Source: Paramecium pentaurelia
Taxonomy: Eukaryota > Ciliophora > Oligohymenophorea > Peniculida > Parameciidae
DNA: 64,000 bases
Assembly (NCBI GenBank): GCA_905183005.1
Contig: CAJJDO010000042.1
Location: forward strand, 11,001 to 75,000
Direction of reading: 5' to 3'
The notes below the pieces were generated by a model that did no database searches, was not told the DNA's origin, and saw nothing but the letters and a program-made list of their open reading frames with translations. Position 1 is the first letter of the stretch, and the number at the start of each line of letters is the position of its first letter. Position numbers and translations under genes: made by a program. Shown piece by piece: positions 50,905 through 62,277 of the stretch.

Positions 50905-53900
50905 TCAAATCATTCTCATAATTTAAGCAATTTCTTTTGATAAGATTTATAAGGAAGGTGTAACAACACTAATTATGGCTGCAATCATAGCAATTATTAT
51001 TATGATTATTAACATTTACCAAGGGAACACAAAAATTAATGGTAATTATGTAAATAAGGTTTATTACAATGCCATAGATTATCCTATAACAAATCCAACC
51101 ATTAATCCAATGAAACTAGAACTGAAAACTAATGTGAATGCCTCCATAATATAAACTATAGTAATAGACATCTTTGTATTTCCTATTGCTCTAAGAACTG
51201 AAATTTCCTTAACCTATTCTAACATATTTGCAGACATTGATGTCACAAGACTGAAGAATGACAATACCATAACAACACCTGTTAAGAAACTGAATATAAT
51301 TTGAATTAAATTCTGACTTTACTTTATAGATGTTTCATAATCTCTATAATCCCAAATCCTAGCAGAAATTCCTTTGGCATCTATATACTTTTTGAAATAA
51401 CCATACACAGTGTCAATATTACCTGAACTGGATACAGATATTAATAATCTTTTCATTGGATAATTTTCAACTGCATCTATCAAATTTCCACAAAGTCTTC
51501 TAAATGTTGGTAAGGAAACAACAACATTTTATTCTTAAACACTTGGCAAACTACTAAATTTAAGTGCAGGTGCTGAAGTAATAATTGAAGATGCTCTCAT
51601 TTAATGATATTGACTAAATGTATTATTATACACAATTAGAAGAAATGTACTATCAATATCTATTTTAATATTAAGTTAATCAGCATAACTTGTGCCAATC
51701 ATAGCACTTTGACTTCCTCTACTTGTATATAATTATTCAACTGGATTCAATTTACTATTAATTTGATCCTCAACTTTTAGAAATTAGTTATATCCCATAT
51801 CAAATAGAGTATGTGAGACACCAACAATCTTAGGTCTGAGTTGATAAACTTATCCTAAATGAGTCATATATGCAGTTGAAAATCCTAGTTTTTGCATATA
51901 ACTATCCAAAGAATCAGTAACCCATGCAAAACTAGTTATATTCGATCCTAATTATGATATAATATTTTCGAATTCAAATGGCGAAAGATATCCATTAGAT
52001 CCAGTGATTTCAAGTTTACAACCATGCTATTAAAGAGTCAAGGTGGCTTAATTTTCAATCTGAACACTCATCCCAACAAAGATGAAAATTACAAAGGCAA
52101 TTGACAAAGCATACATTAAAGCTGTTCTTCTATTTTTTATCTAATTAATAGATAAATAAGTATACTCTATGTGCAGCAAGATTCTTCAATACCATCGTTT
52201 TTTTTGCTGAACTAGCCCAAAATAAGAATATATAGACAGTAAAACGTTCAGCAAGGTATTATATATTGAATGCAAATATTACCAATCCTAATAACATACC
52301 ACATAAAATGAAAAAGAATATAGACAACAGCAATCCAATATTAAATGACAATAAAGCTAAAGGTAAAAAGTAATAAACACAAATCCCAAACAATGAAGCA
52401 ATTACAGCAAATTAGATTCTACCCCAAGGTAATGATTTACCTTCAAGATCTACTTCTATTTTCACTGCAGTTGATTTTGATCTGTTAATATCCAATGCAA
52501 AACTCAATTACTTACTTAATGCTTCTTTTATGGGAACATAAGAACTTAGTAAAGGAATTAACAATCCCAATCCTAGTGACATAAATACTGCATTGGTTGT
52601 TGGAGTTGCTTCTATCTCAACTCCAATTGAAGCTTTAAGTGCACTACTAGCATATAATAAGAATGGTATTGAAAGTATAATACCAGCAACAATAGCAGGA
52701 AGGACATAACTTAAAGCTTGAGTCAATACTATAAACACAACTCCCAATTTATTAAAACCTAATACTCTCAACACTCCCAAATCATAAGTCTTTGTCTCTA
52801 CTGAAATTAATAACAATGTATATAAGAGTAATACACTTAATAAAAACAATATCACAATGATCATATTTAATATAATACCCAAAAACAATTAACCAAATCT
52901 ACTATCATATAATTATTATAAGACAGGCAAATCCATATTGCATGGATAAACTCCCAAATCTCTTCTTATATTACTAGCATATTTAGTTATCTTCCCTTAT
53001 ATATTCTCATAATTGCTATCCATATATATATTAAATCTATCAGGTATATTGATTCTGATTTCATCTACAAAATCTTCAGGATTAGCAGTATACATAGCCT
53101 TTAAAAATGGTTTATCCCATGACCAATATGCAAGATTATTAAAGAAATGTTTATGTTCTACAATTATTAATTTATCAGCATCTCCATCTGGAAATTTACC
53201 ATATGTTGAATCCAACAAACCTTTAACTTAATATAAGTAAAATCTTTAAGTAGCCTTTTTCAATTCCCCAAATTCCAAATTTAAAAATGTATCATTGTAA
53301 TTAGTTAAATTGAATTATCTACCTTATTATTCAAAGTAATTCTCAATATAATATGAGCCATAAAAATCATAGAATTCTCCATAAATCAACATATAATCTC
53401 CTACCTTCAAACGATATGTTTCTGCTAATTTTCTACTCATTATTACTTCTGTTTCTTTTAATTCATTAAAAGGATATTCCCAACCCAATCCAATCTCCTT
53501 CTCTTTCTTAGAATCTATAGCCACAAATTTAGCTGTTGGATGTGGTTATGATCCTCCGCATTTCTAACCCAATTATTGTCCATCTCTTAAATCATTAAAA
53601 TGAGCTTCACTTCCAAATTCCTATCTTTTGGATAACAATTATTAGGCTTTATTTACTGACTAATGATAAAATTATCAATATGTACATTCTCACAATCTCC
53701 TGTTTTTTATAAATATGTGAAATTGACTTATTATTCAATTCTAGGACTTGCTTAATTTGCCCTCTCTGGTCCCAATACTTCTTTAACTCTAGTAAAGTTT
53801 AGAAAGTCAACAATAAGATATCCTTATTGTCTAGCAGTGTTACTATATATAGACATTAAATATTGAGGAGACTTTTCATGTTCTTCACTTAAATAGTTCG

Positions 53901-54136
53901 GATTTGCAGTCAACCTAATCTTAAATTTCTGATTACACTATGTCTGATTATCCAGCTGGACCTTCAGCTGATTTTAGAAATATAAGAGGTGCTCTATCAA
54001 TTATAGATTAACTCACTGCACTTGCAGCAACCACAATCAATACACTAAAAAACGATACACAATATCCACAAGGTCTTCTTTTCAATTCATACCATGATTA
54101 TCCTATCATGAATAATAAAGATGAACAAATAGACAT
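50905..54136 (-). CDS. FtsX-type (ABC3) permease, two-domain membrane protein
   Basis: Spliced product of 1052 residues with introns 53915-53936, 53660-53685 and 52141-52165. An N-terminal membrane segment (~residues 25-45) leads to a large non-membrane domain. Residues ~395-530 form the first FtsX domain: three or four helices around VETKTYDLGVLRVLGF, the family signature. Several more helices follow at ~555-640, then a second extracellular region, and a second FtsX domain closes the protein (VKEISVLRAIGNTKMSITI). Such proteins are membrane partners of separate ABC ATPases in bacteria, exporting lipids or peptides, or transmitting signals across the membrane. No ATPase domain is fused. Substrate unknown. 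Confidence 0.88.
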
Positions 54137-54251
54137 TGAAGTACCTTAAGGAACCATAGAGTCTTTTCTCTAAATAGTTTAAGGTTGCATTTATGATAAA
54201 ATATTAATAATAGTAAATTTAATGAATAGAATACTAATCTAATTATCAAAA

Positions 54252-54641
54252 TCAGTCATTATATTACTCGGCTCTAAATAATTAGTTTATTCCCTATATT
54301 CTCCATTAAGTTTAAAATACTGTTGCTTCATTCGAATAGTTAATACTAAAAGACCATATACTTGATGTACGTCTAACTATAACTTCATACCATCCATCTC
54401 TTACATGCAGAAACTTAAATTGCATAAGAGTATCAATAGGTAAAGAAAACTGATTTAGAAATTAATTATCAGCCAAACTTTTTTAATCTATACCTATATA
54501 TAAATCAGTAGAAAATATTTGTATAGTATAGTAGCCATGTTCTATATGTTTAAATTTAAATAAGCAATCATTATTCTAATTTGTAAATTCATCTAAGAGT
54601 TTAATCAATACTTACTTAGACGTAAAAAAGAGTAAAAACAT
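54252..54641 (-). CDS. Uncharacterised 129-residue protein
   Basis: Uninterrupted frame of 129 residues, no intron. Not recognised. After MFLLFFTSKQ the sequence looks like a compact beta-rich domain: CLFKFKHIEHGYYTIQIF, then LYIGIDQ, and FKFLHVRDGWYEVIVRR with IWSFSIN. Alternating hydrophobic/polar pattern and two GYY/GWY turns suggest repeated beta hairpins. No convincing signal peptide. It ends 116 bases from the start of the permease gene on the same strand. The 212 bases upstream (54642-54853) form a shared divergent promoter with the CCDC130 gene and include a more G+C-rich patch at 54665-54715. Confidence 0.6.
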
Positions 54642-54853
54642 AGAGTTCCCTTTTTATTTTTTATGTAATAGAGTTTCGACTCATCGAAGCTGAAAACTTT
54701 GCTGGGTTAATCTAGAGGTCTACAAATATTGCTTTATTTAGATAATGCATCTCCAAAAGATATCGGAATATGAATAAAAAGGAGATATAATAAAATAGAG
54801 GAGATTTAGACAAACATTCTATTTAATTATAGTATTTCTATAATTTATATTTA

Positions 54854-55892
54854 ATGAGCACATTAGCAGCTGCAAGAGCAGACAATTTTTACTTTGGACC
54901 AAATTACGATCCCAATGGAGTAATATATCAATTCTAAAATAGGGAAGTCTGAAATATTAGAGAAGAATGAAACTTTAAGGAAAGAGAAAACCATCAAGAT
55001 TAGATTAATATAAGATAAAAAGTGGACCTAAGATAAGATTTGAAACTCCATTTCATGTTAAATGCTTAAAATGTGGTCATATGATAGCCAAAGGTGTTAG
55101 ATTTAATGCAGCCAAGAGAGAAGGTATATAATTATAAATTAAATTATTTTAGTTGGTAAATTTCATAGTACAACAATATTGTAATTTTCAATGCTATGTC
55201 CTTCTTGTAAAAATACAATAGTTTGCAAGACTGACCCTGAAAATTGTGATTATAATTATACTGAAGGAGCAGTAAAATGGGTAGATTATAATTATATATG
55301 AATTTAGTTAAGTACAGAAAAGGCAACAGATATGGAATTCATTCCTGATCCTGAGTAGAAAATTAAAGAGTAATCAAATGCAATGTTTAAATTGGAGGTA
55401 GAAGTTGAAAAAGTTAAAAAAAATAATTTGGCTCCAGTATTAGAAGATTTATAAAAATATCGTTTAGTATTAAATAAAATAGATATGAAAGGAAAATTGG
55501 AAGGATGATTTTGAAAAGAATTTGATGTTAAGAAAGAAATTTAGGGAAGAAAAATAAAAATATGCATAAATAGAAGAAGAAAAAAATAGAGTTAAAAATT
55601 TTGGTTTACCTTTAGAAGATTTAACAAAGTCTGAGATTGTAAATTATGAGTATATAAAAAATGTTAGAGAGATATTAAGGATGTTAAATTTCATGAATCA
55701 AATAGTAGAAAATAATAGAGAGAAAAAAGATAAGAAATTATGAATCAAAGCATATTACCTAGTGGTAGAATGAATTCGTAATAACAAAAATAATTAGAGG
55801 AATTGAATAAGAAATTAAGTCAAATGCCTGCTGCTACTAGAAAAATAATCAAATAGTAATTAATGCCAAAAAGAAACACTATTAAATTTTGA
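54854..55892 (+). CDS. CCDC130: CCDC130/YJU2-family splicing factor
   Basis: Spliced product of 301 residues with introns 54920-54942, 55124-55152, 55281-55307, 55467-55491 and 55639-55667. The start MSTLAAARADNFYFGPNYDP is the hallmark of CCDC130-type members of the YJU2/CWC16 family. A zinc-binding region follows: FETPFHVKCLKCGHMIAKG then CPSCKNTIVCKTDPENCDY, four CxxC-type cysteines in place. Then a charged helical C-terminal half (LRKKFREEK). Family members join the spliceosome around catalytic activation. It is fitting that this intron-rich genome keeps it. The five introns restore a single open frame ending at TGA 55890. Confidence 0.92.
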
Positions 55893-55936
55893 AGATTAAT
55901 TAATAATTATATTTATTATATATTTATTATACACCT

Positions 55937-56533
55937 ATGAATAAGAATCGCCATAGTTCTATGCATAAGATCTTAGGTCCTCCTTAAATAGTTATGTTTG
56001 ATGGAGAAGAATCCAGATTCCAAAAAAGGATATTTAGAGGTTTCAAGTTCTGTATTATTAAGAGCATTCAACTGATAAAATTAAATTTTGTTGGGAATAG
56101 TCTCCAATTAATAAGACAAATGATTTCAACTTTCAAAAAATCAATTATGTAAATCAATAGGATATGGATATTCATGTCCGTAATAGTTATTAGCTACCAT
56201 AATTACATAAGCGTAAAAATCTATTAAATAATGAATGTTTTGTAGTATCTCCATAATTAACTTTTGGTTTATTAATCATATATATATTTAGAATCTGAAT
56301 AAAAATTTGGGAAATATGCTAAACGATATACTTAAGACTCAGACTTATTTTCACTTAAAATTCCTATTGATAAATAATATTCTCAACACTCATCAGCATA
56401 TGGACAGTTTCATTTTTAACCAGAATATATACTCACTAAAACTAAACCTGTTCTCAAATATCATACATCAAAAAGTCAAATTCTTGGTAACTCAAGACTA
56501 CAATACATTAAATTAAGGTAAGAATAGGTTTGA
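55937..56533 (+). CDS. Uncharacterised 182-residue protein
   Basis: Spliced product of 182 residues with introns 56040-56062 and 56267-56291. Not recognised. It is polar throughout, rich in His, Tyr, Gln and Asn, with no signal peptide or membrane segment. The N terminus reads MNKNRHSSMHKILGPPQ and the middle has HKRKNLLNNECFVVSPQLTF. The splices are supported by open frames on either side and a correct total length. Same strand and 44 bases after the CCDC130 gene. Confidence 0.6.
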
Positions 56534-56874
56534 TCCTTTAATATTATAAATATATAATTAAATACGTATTTTATTAAGTTCTTAATGTTTTTCAGATAAT
56601 TAATTAAATGAAAATAAAATTTAAATCTTTGATTTCACATGATACAATTATTATCATTTAATATTGCATTTTTCTTCATTTTTATCATAAAATATCCTTT
56701 AATCAAATTACAATTTATCATAATGTCCTTTATAGATTGCATTTCCTAGATATAAAATATCTTCTTAGTGTTTGTAATTGATTTTATCCTCAAAATATTT
56801 ATTCAATCATAAAAAATAAGAAAAAACTAAGTTCATTTACATTTTAACTAAAAACATAAACAAATTATTCAAAA
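56534..56874 (-). other. Intergenic region with possible MORN-like relic
   Basis: Mostly AT-rich filler. On the minus strand, 56654-56815 reads as about 50 codons including LGNAIYKGHYDKLQFDQRI, which recalls a MORN-type unit, but no start codon or acceptable intron completes it. I regard it as a relic or chance. Confidence 0.35.
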
Positions 56875-57267
56875 TCAAGAGCAAGGACCTGATCTTCTCC
56901 TCTTTAACAGAGTACTTTCTTTGAGAGAAAATAAAATGGGAACTTTTCTTTTTTAGTTGTATAATTTATCAAAGACAACTACATATCGTTTCAAATTGTC
57001 CTATTGATGTAGTTAAACATTAACATGTCTTTTAATCTAGTCTCTATGTTATTAATCAATTGCAGCTTATTGTGGGTTATTTAGAAGCTCATCCGTTACG
57101 AGCAAATCGACTTCACTTTATTATGAATCGTGCTCTGGTGATTTTTCTAATATCTCATTGTCGTCTAGTTTACTAATAACTGGAAGAAGAGATTATTAAT
57201 TGCTAATTGTGAGGTCTTATGGTTATTGAGTTTTTTATTATGTTTTTTTAGAATGACAAACTCCCAT
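56875..57267 (-). CDS. Small protein with dual-acylation N terminus
   Basis: Uninterrupted frame of 130 residues. It begins MGVCHSKK: glycine at position 2 for N-myristoylation, cysteine at 4 for palmitoylation, then basic residues, the arrangement of peripheral plasma- or ciliary-membrane proteins. The middle is acidic and Gln-rich. The C-terminal half is basic (LKRYVVVFDKLYNQKRKVPI, then LLKRRRSGPCS). No known domain. It may be related to a DHHC-dependent membrane-targeting route, but that is only a reading of the motif. The promoter is shared with the DOMON gene, which starts 229 bases away on the other strand. Confidence 0.65.
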
Positions 57268-57496
57268 TATGAAAGTAAGGAGACTTCTAATTAATTAAAT
57301 TATTTTTCAATATATCCGATGTGGGTTGTTTATAATACTAATATAAAAAAAAGATACAGTTTCATAATCAATTTATCCCACTCTTTAAACCTCTAATTCG
57401 CTTATAGAACATTCCATAAATGGAGCTTTTCCTCTGCAATATAAGGTCATAATTAGATATAAATCTGATTATTAAACCTAAAACTAATTGAACTCA

Positions 57497-58617
57497 ATGA
57501 AAATACTAATCTTACTCGTTTCTCTGTTTATTCTCAATTAGGCTTAAATTTTGTCTCAATAATAGAATAAAGAAAACTAACTTATCATAAGTTTAGAAAA
57601 CTTAGAAAATGAGGCTGTCATAAATTTCTAAAATTAGAATGTAAATATTAGTTTTATCTTAGAGTTAATTTGTCGATCAAGTATTCTGTCAGAGAAGTAA
57701 ATGTGAATGCATATTTACATAAACCAATATTTCAGAGGAATAAATTGAAATTTTGGAATGCAATGAGAACAAATTAATAATTCAAAGAAACAATTCAGAA
57801 CTTATAGCTAGTTTGGGTTCATCTTCATAAAGAAGGATGTTAGAAGCATACTCAGATAGTGATATGACTGATTCAAAAACAATAGATTCAAGATTAACAA
57901 TCAAATGGAAATTCAACAGTGATGGTACTATAGAATTTGCAACAATTTGGAATAAGAAGACCTGGTTAGGAATAGGATTTGGATCAAGTGTAAGATTACT
58001 CTCTAGATTTTATAGATGACTAACGTTGATATGATCACCCTTAATATATCTGGAAGCACAGTTGAATTGTTAGACTTATATTCAACATCTGCAAACACTC
58101 CTCCAACAGACTCTCAATAAGACTATATATTAATTTCGTATGAAGTAGGAACTGCTTCAGTTAAAGCAAGATTCAAGAGAAAACTCTCTACCGGAGACTC
58201 AAAAGATAAAACCCTTACAAAAGGAAGTTCATACAATTGGTGTTATGCTTATTCAAGTGCTTTAGGTATTCTTATTAATCTTATCACTTAGTAATGGAAA
58301 GACATACTGTTAATTTAGGATTTTCAATCACTCTTAGTGATAGTGGAACTACATCTACTGGATCAACAGGAAGTGGTTCTACATCAACAGGTAGCGGTTC
58401 TACATCTACAGGAAGTGGTTCTACATCTACAGGAAGTGGTTCATCTGACACTACATCTGGTTCTAATGATTCCGATAGTGAGAATGATAATGAAAATTCA
58501 GAAAATGAAGATTCCGACTCCGATTCTGATTCAGATTCAGATACCACAATTACATCTAGGACTTCATTCCAAATCTAATTAGGCATACTTTGCATGATTT
58601 AAATAATGTTATTTTGA
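57497..58617 (+). CDS. DOMON-domain surface protein, probable GPI anchor
   Basis: Spliced product of 348 residues with introns 57641-57662, 57990-58015 and 58266-58291. Signal peptide MKILILLVSLFILNQAQ; a cysteine-containing region to residue ~115; then a DOMON domain at ~125-250: LTIKWKFNSDGTIEFATI, TWLGIGFGSSM, DMITLNISG, then FKRKLSTGDSKDKTL and NWCYAYSSAL. These are the W-x-G-x-G-F and ...L-x-T-G-D features of the family, which bind haem or sugar. After it comes a STGSG repeat (21-base unit, about four copies), an acidic Ser-Asp run, and a hydrophobic end (IQLGILCMIQIMLF) that fits a GPI-anchor signal. An extracellular, membrane-anchored protein. Confidence 0.85.
58370..58446 (+). repeat. 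21-base tandem repeat in DOMON gene
   Basis: About four copies of a 21-base unit coding for a seven-residue Gly-Ser-Thr block, inside the linker of the DOMON protein. The last copies differ by only a few bases, so the array is probably prone to copy-number change. Confidence 0.8.
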
Positions 58618-58653
58618 GTTATTTAGAAATAGATTGATATATGAAAATAGATA

Positions 58654-60026
58654 TCACCTTTTTAATAAATTTTCTTTTTAAATTTAAAAACTCTATTGTT
58701 ACATATTCAAAACTTAGTGAATATTGTAAGTTCTATTTAATGGATTATATTTATTATTAGAACATCTTTCAAAACTTTGTTCTTTTTTATCAAATATTTC
58801 TAAGATAGTTTCTTTCCATCTACTCTTTTGATTTGATCTTTATTACGAAATTGAGCTTTCTTTAAGTCTACTCTTTTTATCACTTTCATTTATTTTATTC
58901 CAAATTTCATTGGTTCTGTCATTCTTAACAGGACTGAACTTCTGTTAAAATGTAATCATTTTGGAATCTGAAGTTAATCTCTCTTCTATCTATTAGGTAA
59001 GAGATTGTATACGAATCAACTATCTTTGGGACGACAAAAGTGAGGATTTCTATTCATTCACACATATTTTACTATTTACAGAGATTAAGATGGAGCAGTC
59101 ATAATTTTTTCAATTTCAATTAAGAATTTACTTAGATCTTCAGGAATACCCTTTAAGTTCCTTAGTTCTTCTTAATACTTAGCCATCAATTAAATTTAAG
59201 ATTCCTTAATATATTTCTATAAATTACATATTCATTCTCTTATTTTTATATTTCTAATAATTACTAAGTTTCAAGTGCATTAACTTCATTAATAAGACTA
59301 TTTTTTTTTTATTCCAAAGCAATGATTTACTAATTACATAGTTACAGATGAAATTACTTTCTAAAATTCTTGACTAATCTCATCTCTTGTAGATTAACAC
59401 TTCTATTAAAATTGAAATTTTTGATCTTATATGTCTCTAATAGATTCAAATTTATTTTTGAAACTTTTATCCAATCTCTCCAAATATAGTTGTACTCTTT
59501 CATTCAAAGCAGGAGCCATATCAATTTTGCCTATAAGGGATTCCTTATTTTTCTTAATATCCTTAATTTCAGAGGTCTCCTTGGTTTAGTCTACTTTTTG
59601 AAATTATAAATTGTTTGCATATTTATCTTTTTTTTATTCAAATTTTTCATCATTAATTAATTCAGTTGCTAAGTTAGCCTTAGATTCTCTAATTGTTTCA
59701 GATTATTTTAGATCAAAATCATTATCCATATTATGCTCTTCTTAATTCTATTCAATAAGTGGAATGATGATTTCCTTAATCACATATTGAATTGCTTCAA
59801 TAGTATCTGGATCAAGATGGGTTTCATATTGACATTTTGAACATATAGCTACTTTCATAATATCTTGAGATTCTGGGTTCTGTTGTTGAGATTGTAAATA
59901 ATTGTAAGCTAAACAAACGAGACAGAATTTATGATCACAATCTAATTTGACATAATTATCAGGAGTTGTTTGACATTAAGAGCAGGCAACTTCAAAGTTA
60001 GTGTCGCTGTCTTGTGTTTCATTCAT
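58654..60026 (-). CDS. RING-finger coiled-coil protein
   Basis: Spliced product of 423 residues with introns 59330-59357, 59205-59227, 59050-59072 and 58986-59012. Residues 13-75 form a RING-type zinc site: CSQCQ, then LDCDHKFCLVCL, and after a 25-residue insert CSKCQ. Most of the rest is coiled coil (residues ~95-320), rich in Lys, Glu and Gln, then a basic unstructured tail. This RING plus coiled-coil order is TRIM-like without a visible B-box; a ubiquitin ligase is likely by family. The two last introns lie in a poorly conserved area, so their exact ends could shift. The ATG is 39 bases from the stop of the SmE gene. Confidence 0.75.
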
Positions 60027-60064
60027 TTTTAAATTTAATATATATAAAATATGAAAGCATTAAC

Positions 60065-60407
60065 TCATAATTTAACATCCCTATATATATTAGCTCATAT
60101 AAATACTCTAAAGTCCTAACAAGAACAATGTTTTCTCCCTTTAAAAGGATTTTCCCCAATTCCTTTGTTGCCTTTGTCTTGCGATCATATTCAACAGCTC
60201 TATCTAACACCAAATTCAAATATTCATCAAAACCCTAAAAAGGTAGAAGCTCAAATAAATTACTGCCAATTTTCCTTGAATACGAAGATTGTCATTTTCC
60301 ACTAGCCAAATCTCCAATTGAGTTTTCTCTGTAAATAATGTGAAGAAGGCATGGAGTGGTTGTGTTATTTTCTTTTATGGCTTTCTTTAATACGGGGGAT
60401 GTTGCAT
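60065..60407 (-). CDS. SNRPE: Sm protein E (spliceosomal snRNP core)
   Basis: Spliced product of 95 residues, the normal SmE size, with introns 60235-60263 and 60081-60106. KKITQPLHAFFTLF is the N-terminal helix, followed by the Sm1 motif QLEIWLVENDNLRIQGKLAG and FDEYLNLVLDRAVEY; Sm2 is GKILLKGENIVLVRTL. FDEYxNLVLD is diagnostic for SmE. The protein is one of seven in the ring on U1, U2, U4 and U5 snRNAs. The last intron removes the run-on that otherwise reaches the RING gene, giving a natural EDVKL end. It shares a 21-base gap with the DM10 gene on the opposite strand, an extremely compact divergent promoter. Confidence 0.94.
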
Positions 60408-60428
60408 ATCTTAATTTAATTAATTAAA

Positions 60429-62229
60429 ATGGCTTCAGCTTTTCCTAAATTGCCTGGTTTTGTACCTACACAAGAATTAGATGTATTATACCAATTTATA
60501 TACATTAGAAACCCAACTTCAGAAAGGTCTCAGCTGTTAAACAAGAATAAAATAGAGAAATTGTAACAAATTGAAATTCTAATCTTTTTTTTATAGAAAC
60601 AACTGCCAAATAAAGAATATCCAGTACCTCGTAAATAACCAATACAAGTGCCATCATAAACAGGAATGTTCAACCCTGATTATTTAAGCACAACTCATGC
60701 TATGCATTTGCCAAAGGTATACAATCTAATCAGTTACATCAATAAGAATTCAAATAATGATTCAGAAGAGCTCTACCAACCAAGTTGGGTTAAGATGGAT
60801 AGACATGTTCTTAGATTTAGTGGCTTCTTCAAAGAGGCTGTTGTTGAGTCAGCCCTAGAAAATTACAGAATTCGCAAATTAACAATATTTTACTTTTTGG
60901 AAGACCATTCAATTAGCATTACAGAACCTAAATAAGAAAATAGTGGTGTTCCTTAGGGAGCATTCCTTAAAAGATAGAAAGTAAAAACCTCTCGTTAATG
61001 ATGCTTAAGGTTTTAAGGGCTGATGGCTCAAAAACATTCATTATACCAGAAGACTTTAGAATCAATTAAGATATTGAGATATTTGGCAAAACCATAAGAC
61101 TTTATGATTGTGATCAATATACAAGAGAATTTTATGAGGTTTCATTCTAATTTTAAATTTCTTATAGGGTATTGGATAACCACAAGAGCAATCATTCACA
61201 CCATAATCAGATTAATTTGAAACAAAGACTATGACTAAGTATATCCCTTAGAAAGATACAGTCATGAAGGACTACTTAGAACATAAATTAGGAGGAGGAA
61301 AAGTTACATCTCAAAAGCAATTCTTAGAAAATGATAGGAAAGTATTATGATTCTACATTACTAAAAGGTTTTAAAATTCTATGTATTCTCTGATATTGAA
61401 TATGTCTTGCATTACTATTTGGCTGATGATACTATTGAAATAAAAGAAATTAATTCTGCAAATTCAGGAAGAGTTCCATTTCCCATGATGTTGAGGAGAT
61501 AGAAGTTACCACGAAAATTCTCACTCAATTAACCTGGATAAACATATGCTGAAGATTTCATAAGACCATAAGACATTCAATTTGGATAACCATTAATTAT
61601 TTATAACAGAAAATTTACCATTCAAGGTTGTGATCCCTTTACAAGACATTATTATTAAGAAAAGTTTGATGTTGATTTTCCTTTGGGTGGTTAGGAAGAG
61701 TAATAAATAGAATAAAGATCAAGTATTTTTATAATTAATAATATTATTAATTAGACATTATCATTCCTCCTCATAATGGTATTGGTGATGAATAAGATTC
61801 ATTAGGATATATTTATAGATTATAACCTAAACCACCCAAGAAGGATTTCTTTAAATGGGTTGATAATTAAGTAAATCTAAGATTTTTGGCCATGTTCAAT
61901 ACTACAAAACCTGAGGATAAAGACAGGTTATTATATTTAATTTATTATTAGAGTTTTTGTAATTACTTATTTTTTAAATGATGATAGTCTTTTAATATAT
62001 GAACCAACTGTTAGAAATTCTGGTATATTTCAAAATTTTAATTTTATTAGGTATTCCAGATGGTAAATTTTTGGAGAAAAGAAAATACAAAAACGCATAT
62101 AATAATAATGAGTTTTTCTCACCTAAAGATTTGATTGTAGGAAATGAAGTTATGATTAATGGATGGAAGTTTTAATTACTGGATTGTGATGAATTCACTA
62201 AAAAATGGTATGCTGATAATTTTAAATGA
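60429..62229 (+). CDS. DM10-repeat ciliary ribbon protein (EFHC/Rib72-like)
   Basis: Product of 513 or 523 residues, depending on whether an in-frame 30-base intron near 60718 is removed. Eight other introns of 25-34 bases are needed. Three DM10 domains are visible: from ~100 (DRHVLRFSGFFKEAV, FYFLEDHSISI, EPKQENSGVPQGAFLKRQ); from ~285 (VLKFYVFSDIEYVLHYYLAD, LRRQKLP); and from ~415 (RVFVITYFLNDDSLLIYEP, NSGIPDGKFLEKRKY). Each ends in a basic R-x-R/K element. Proteins of this family (EFHC1/2, Rib72) line the inside of doublet microtubules in cilia. The C-terminal EF-hand found in EFHC1 and Rib72 is absent. The start follows SmE by only 21 bases, divergently. Confidence 0.9.
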
Positions 62230-62277
62230 CATTCATCTATATATATAAAAATAATAATTAAATTAAATATTAAGCTA

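Noticed and set aside
50580..50930. Hydrophobic open frames on the plus strand.
   Set aside because: Composition (Leu, Ile, Tyr, Lys, Asn) is what AT-rich DNA gives when only TGA stops; no start context, family or intron support.
54665..54715. On the minus strand the patch contains GATGAG followed by CGAAAC, resembling a hammerhead ribozyme core.
   Set aside because: The core would need CTGATGA and a stem between the two blocks; here the first base pair of letters differs and only two bases separate the blocks, so no stem II can form.
58284..58547. Open frame on the minus strand rich in Ser-Glu and Val-Asp-Pro repeats.
   Set aside because: It is the antisense of the 21-base repeat and Ser-Asp run of the DOMON gene; repeats stay open in several frames.
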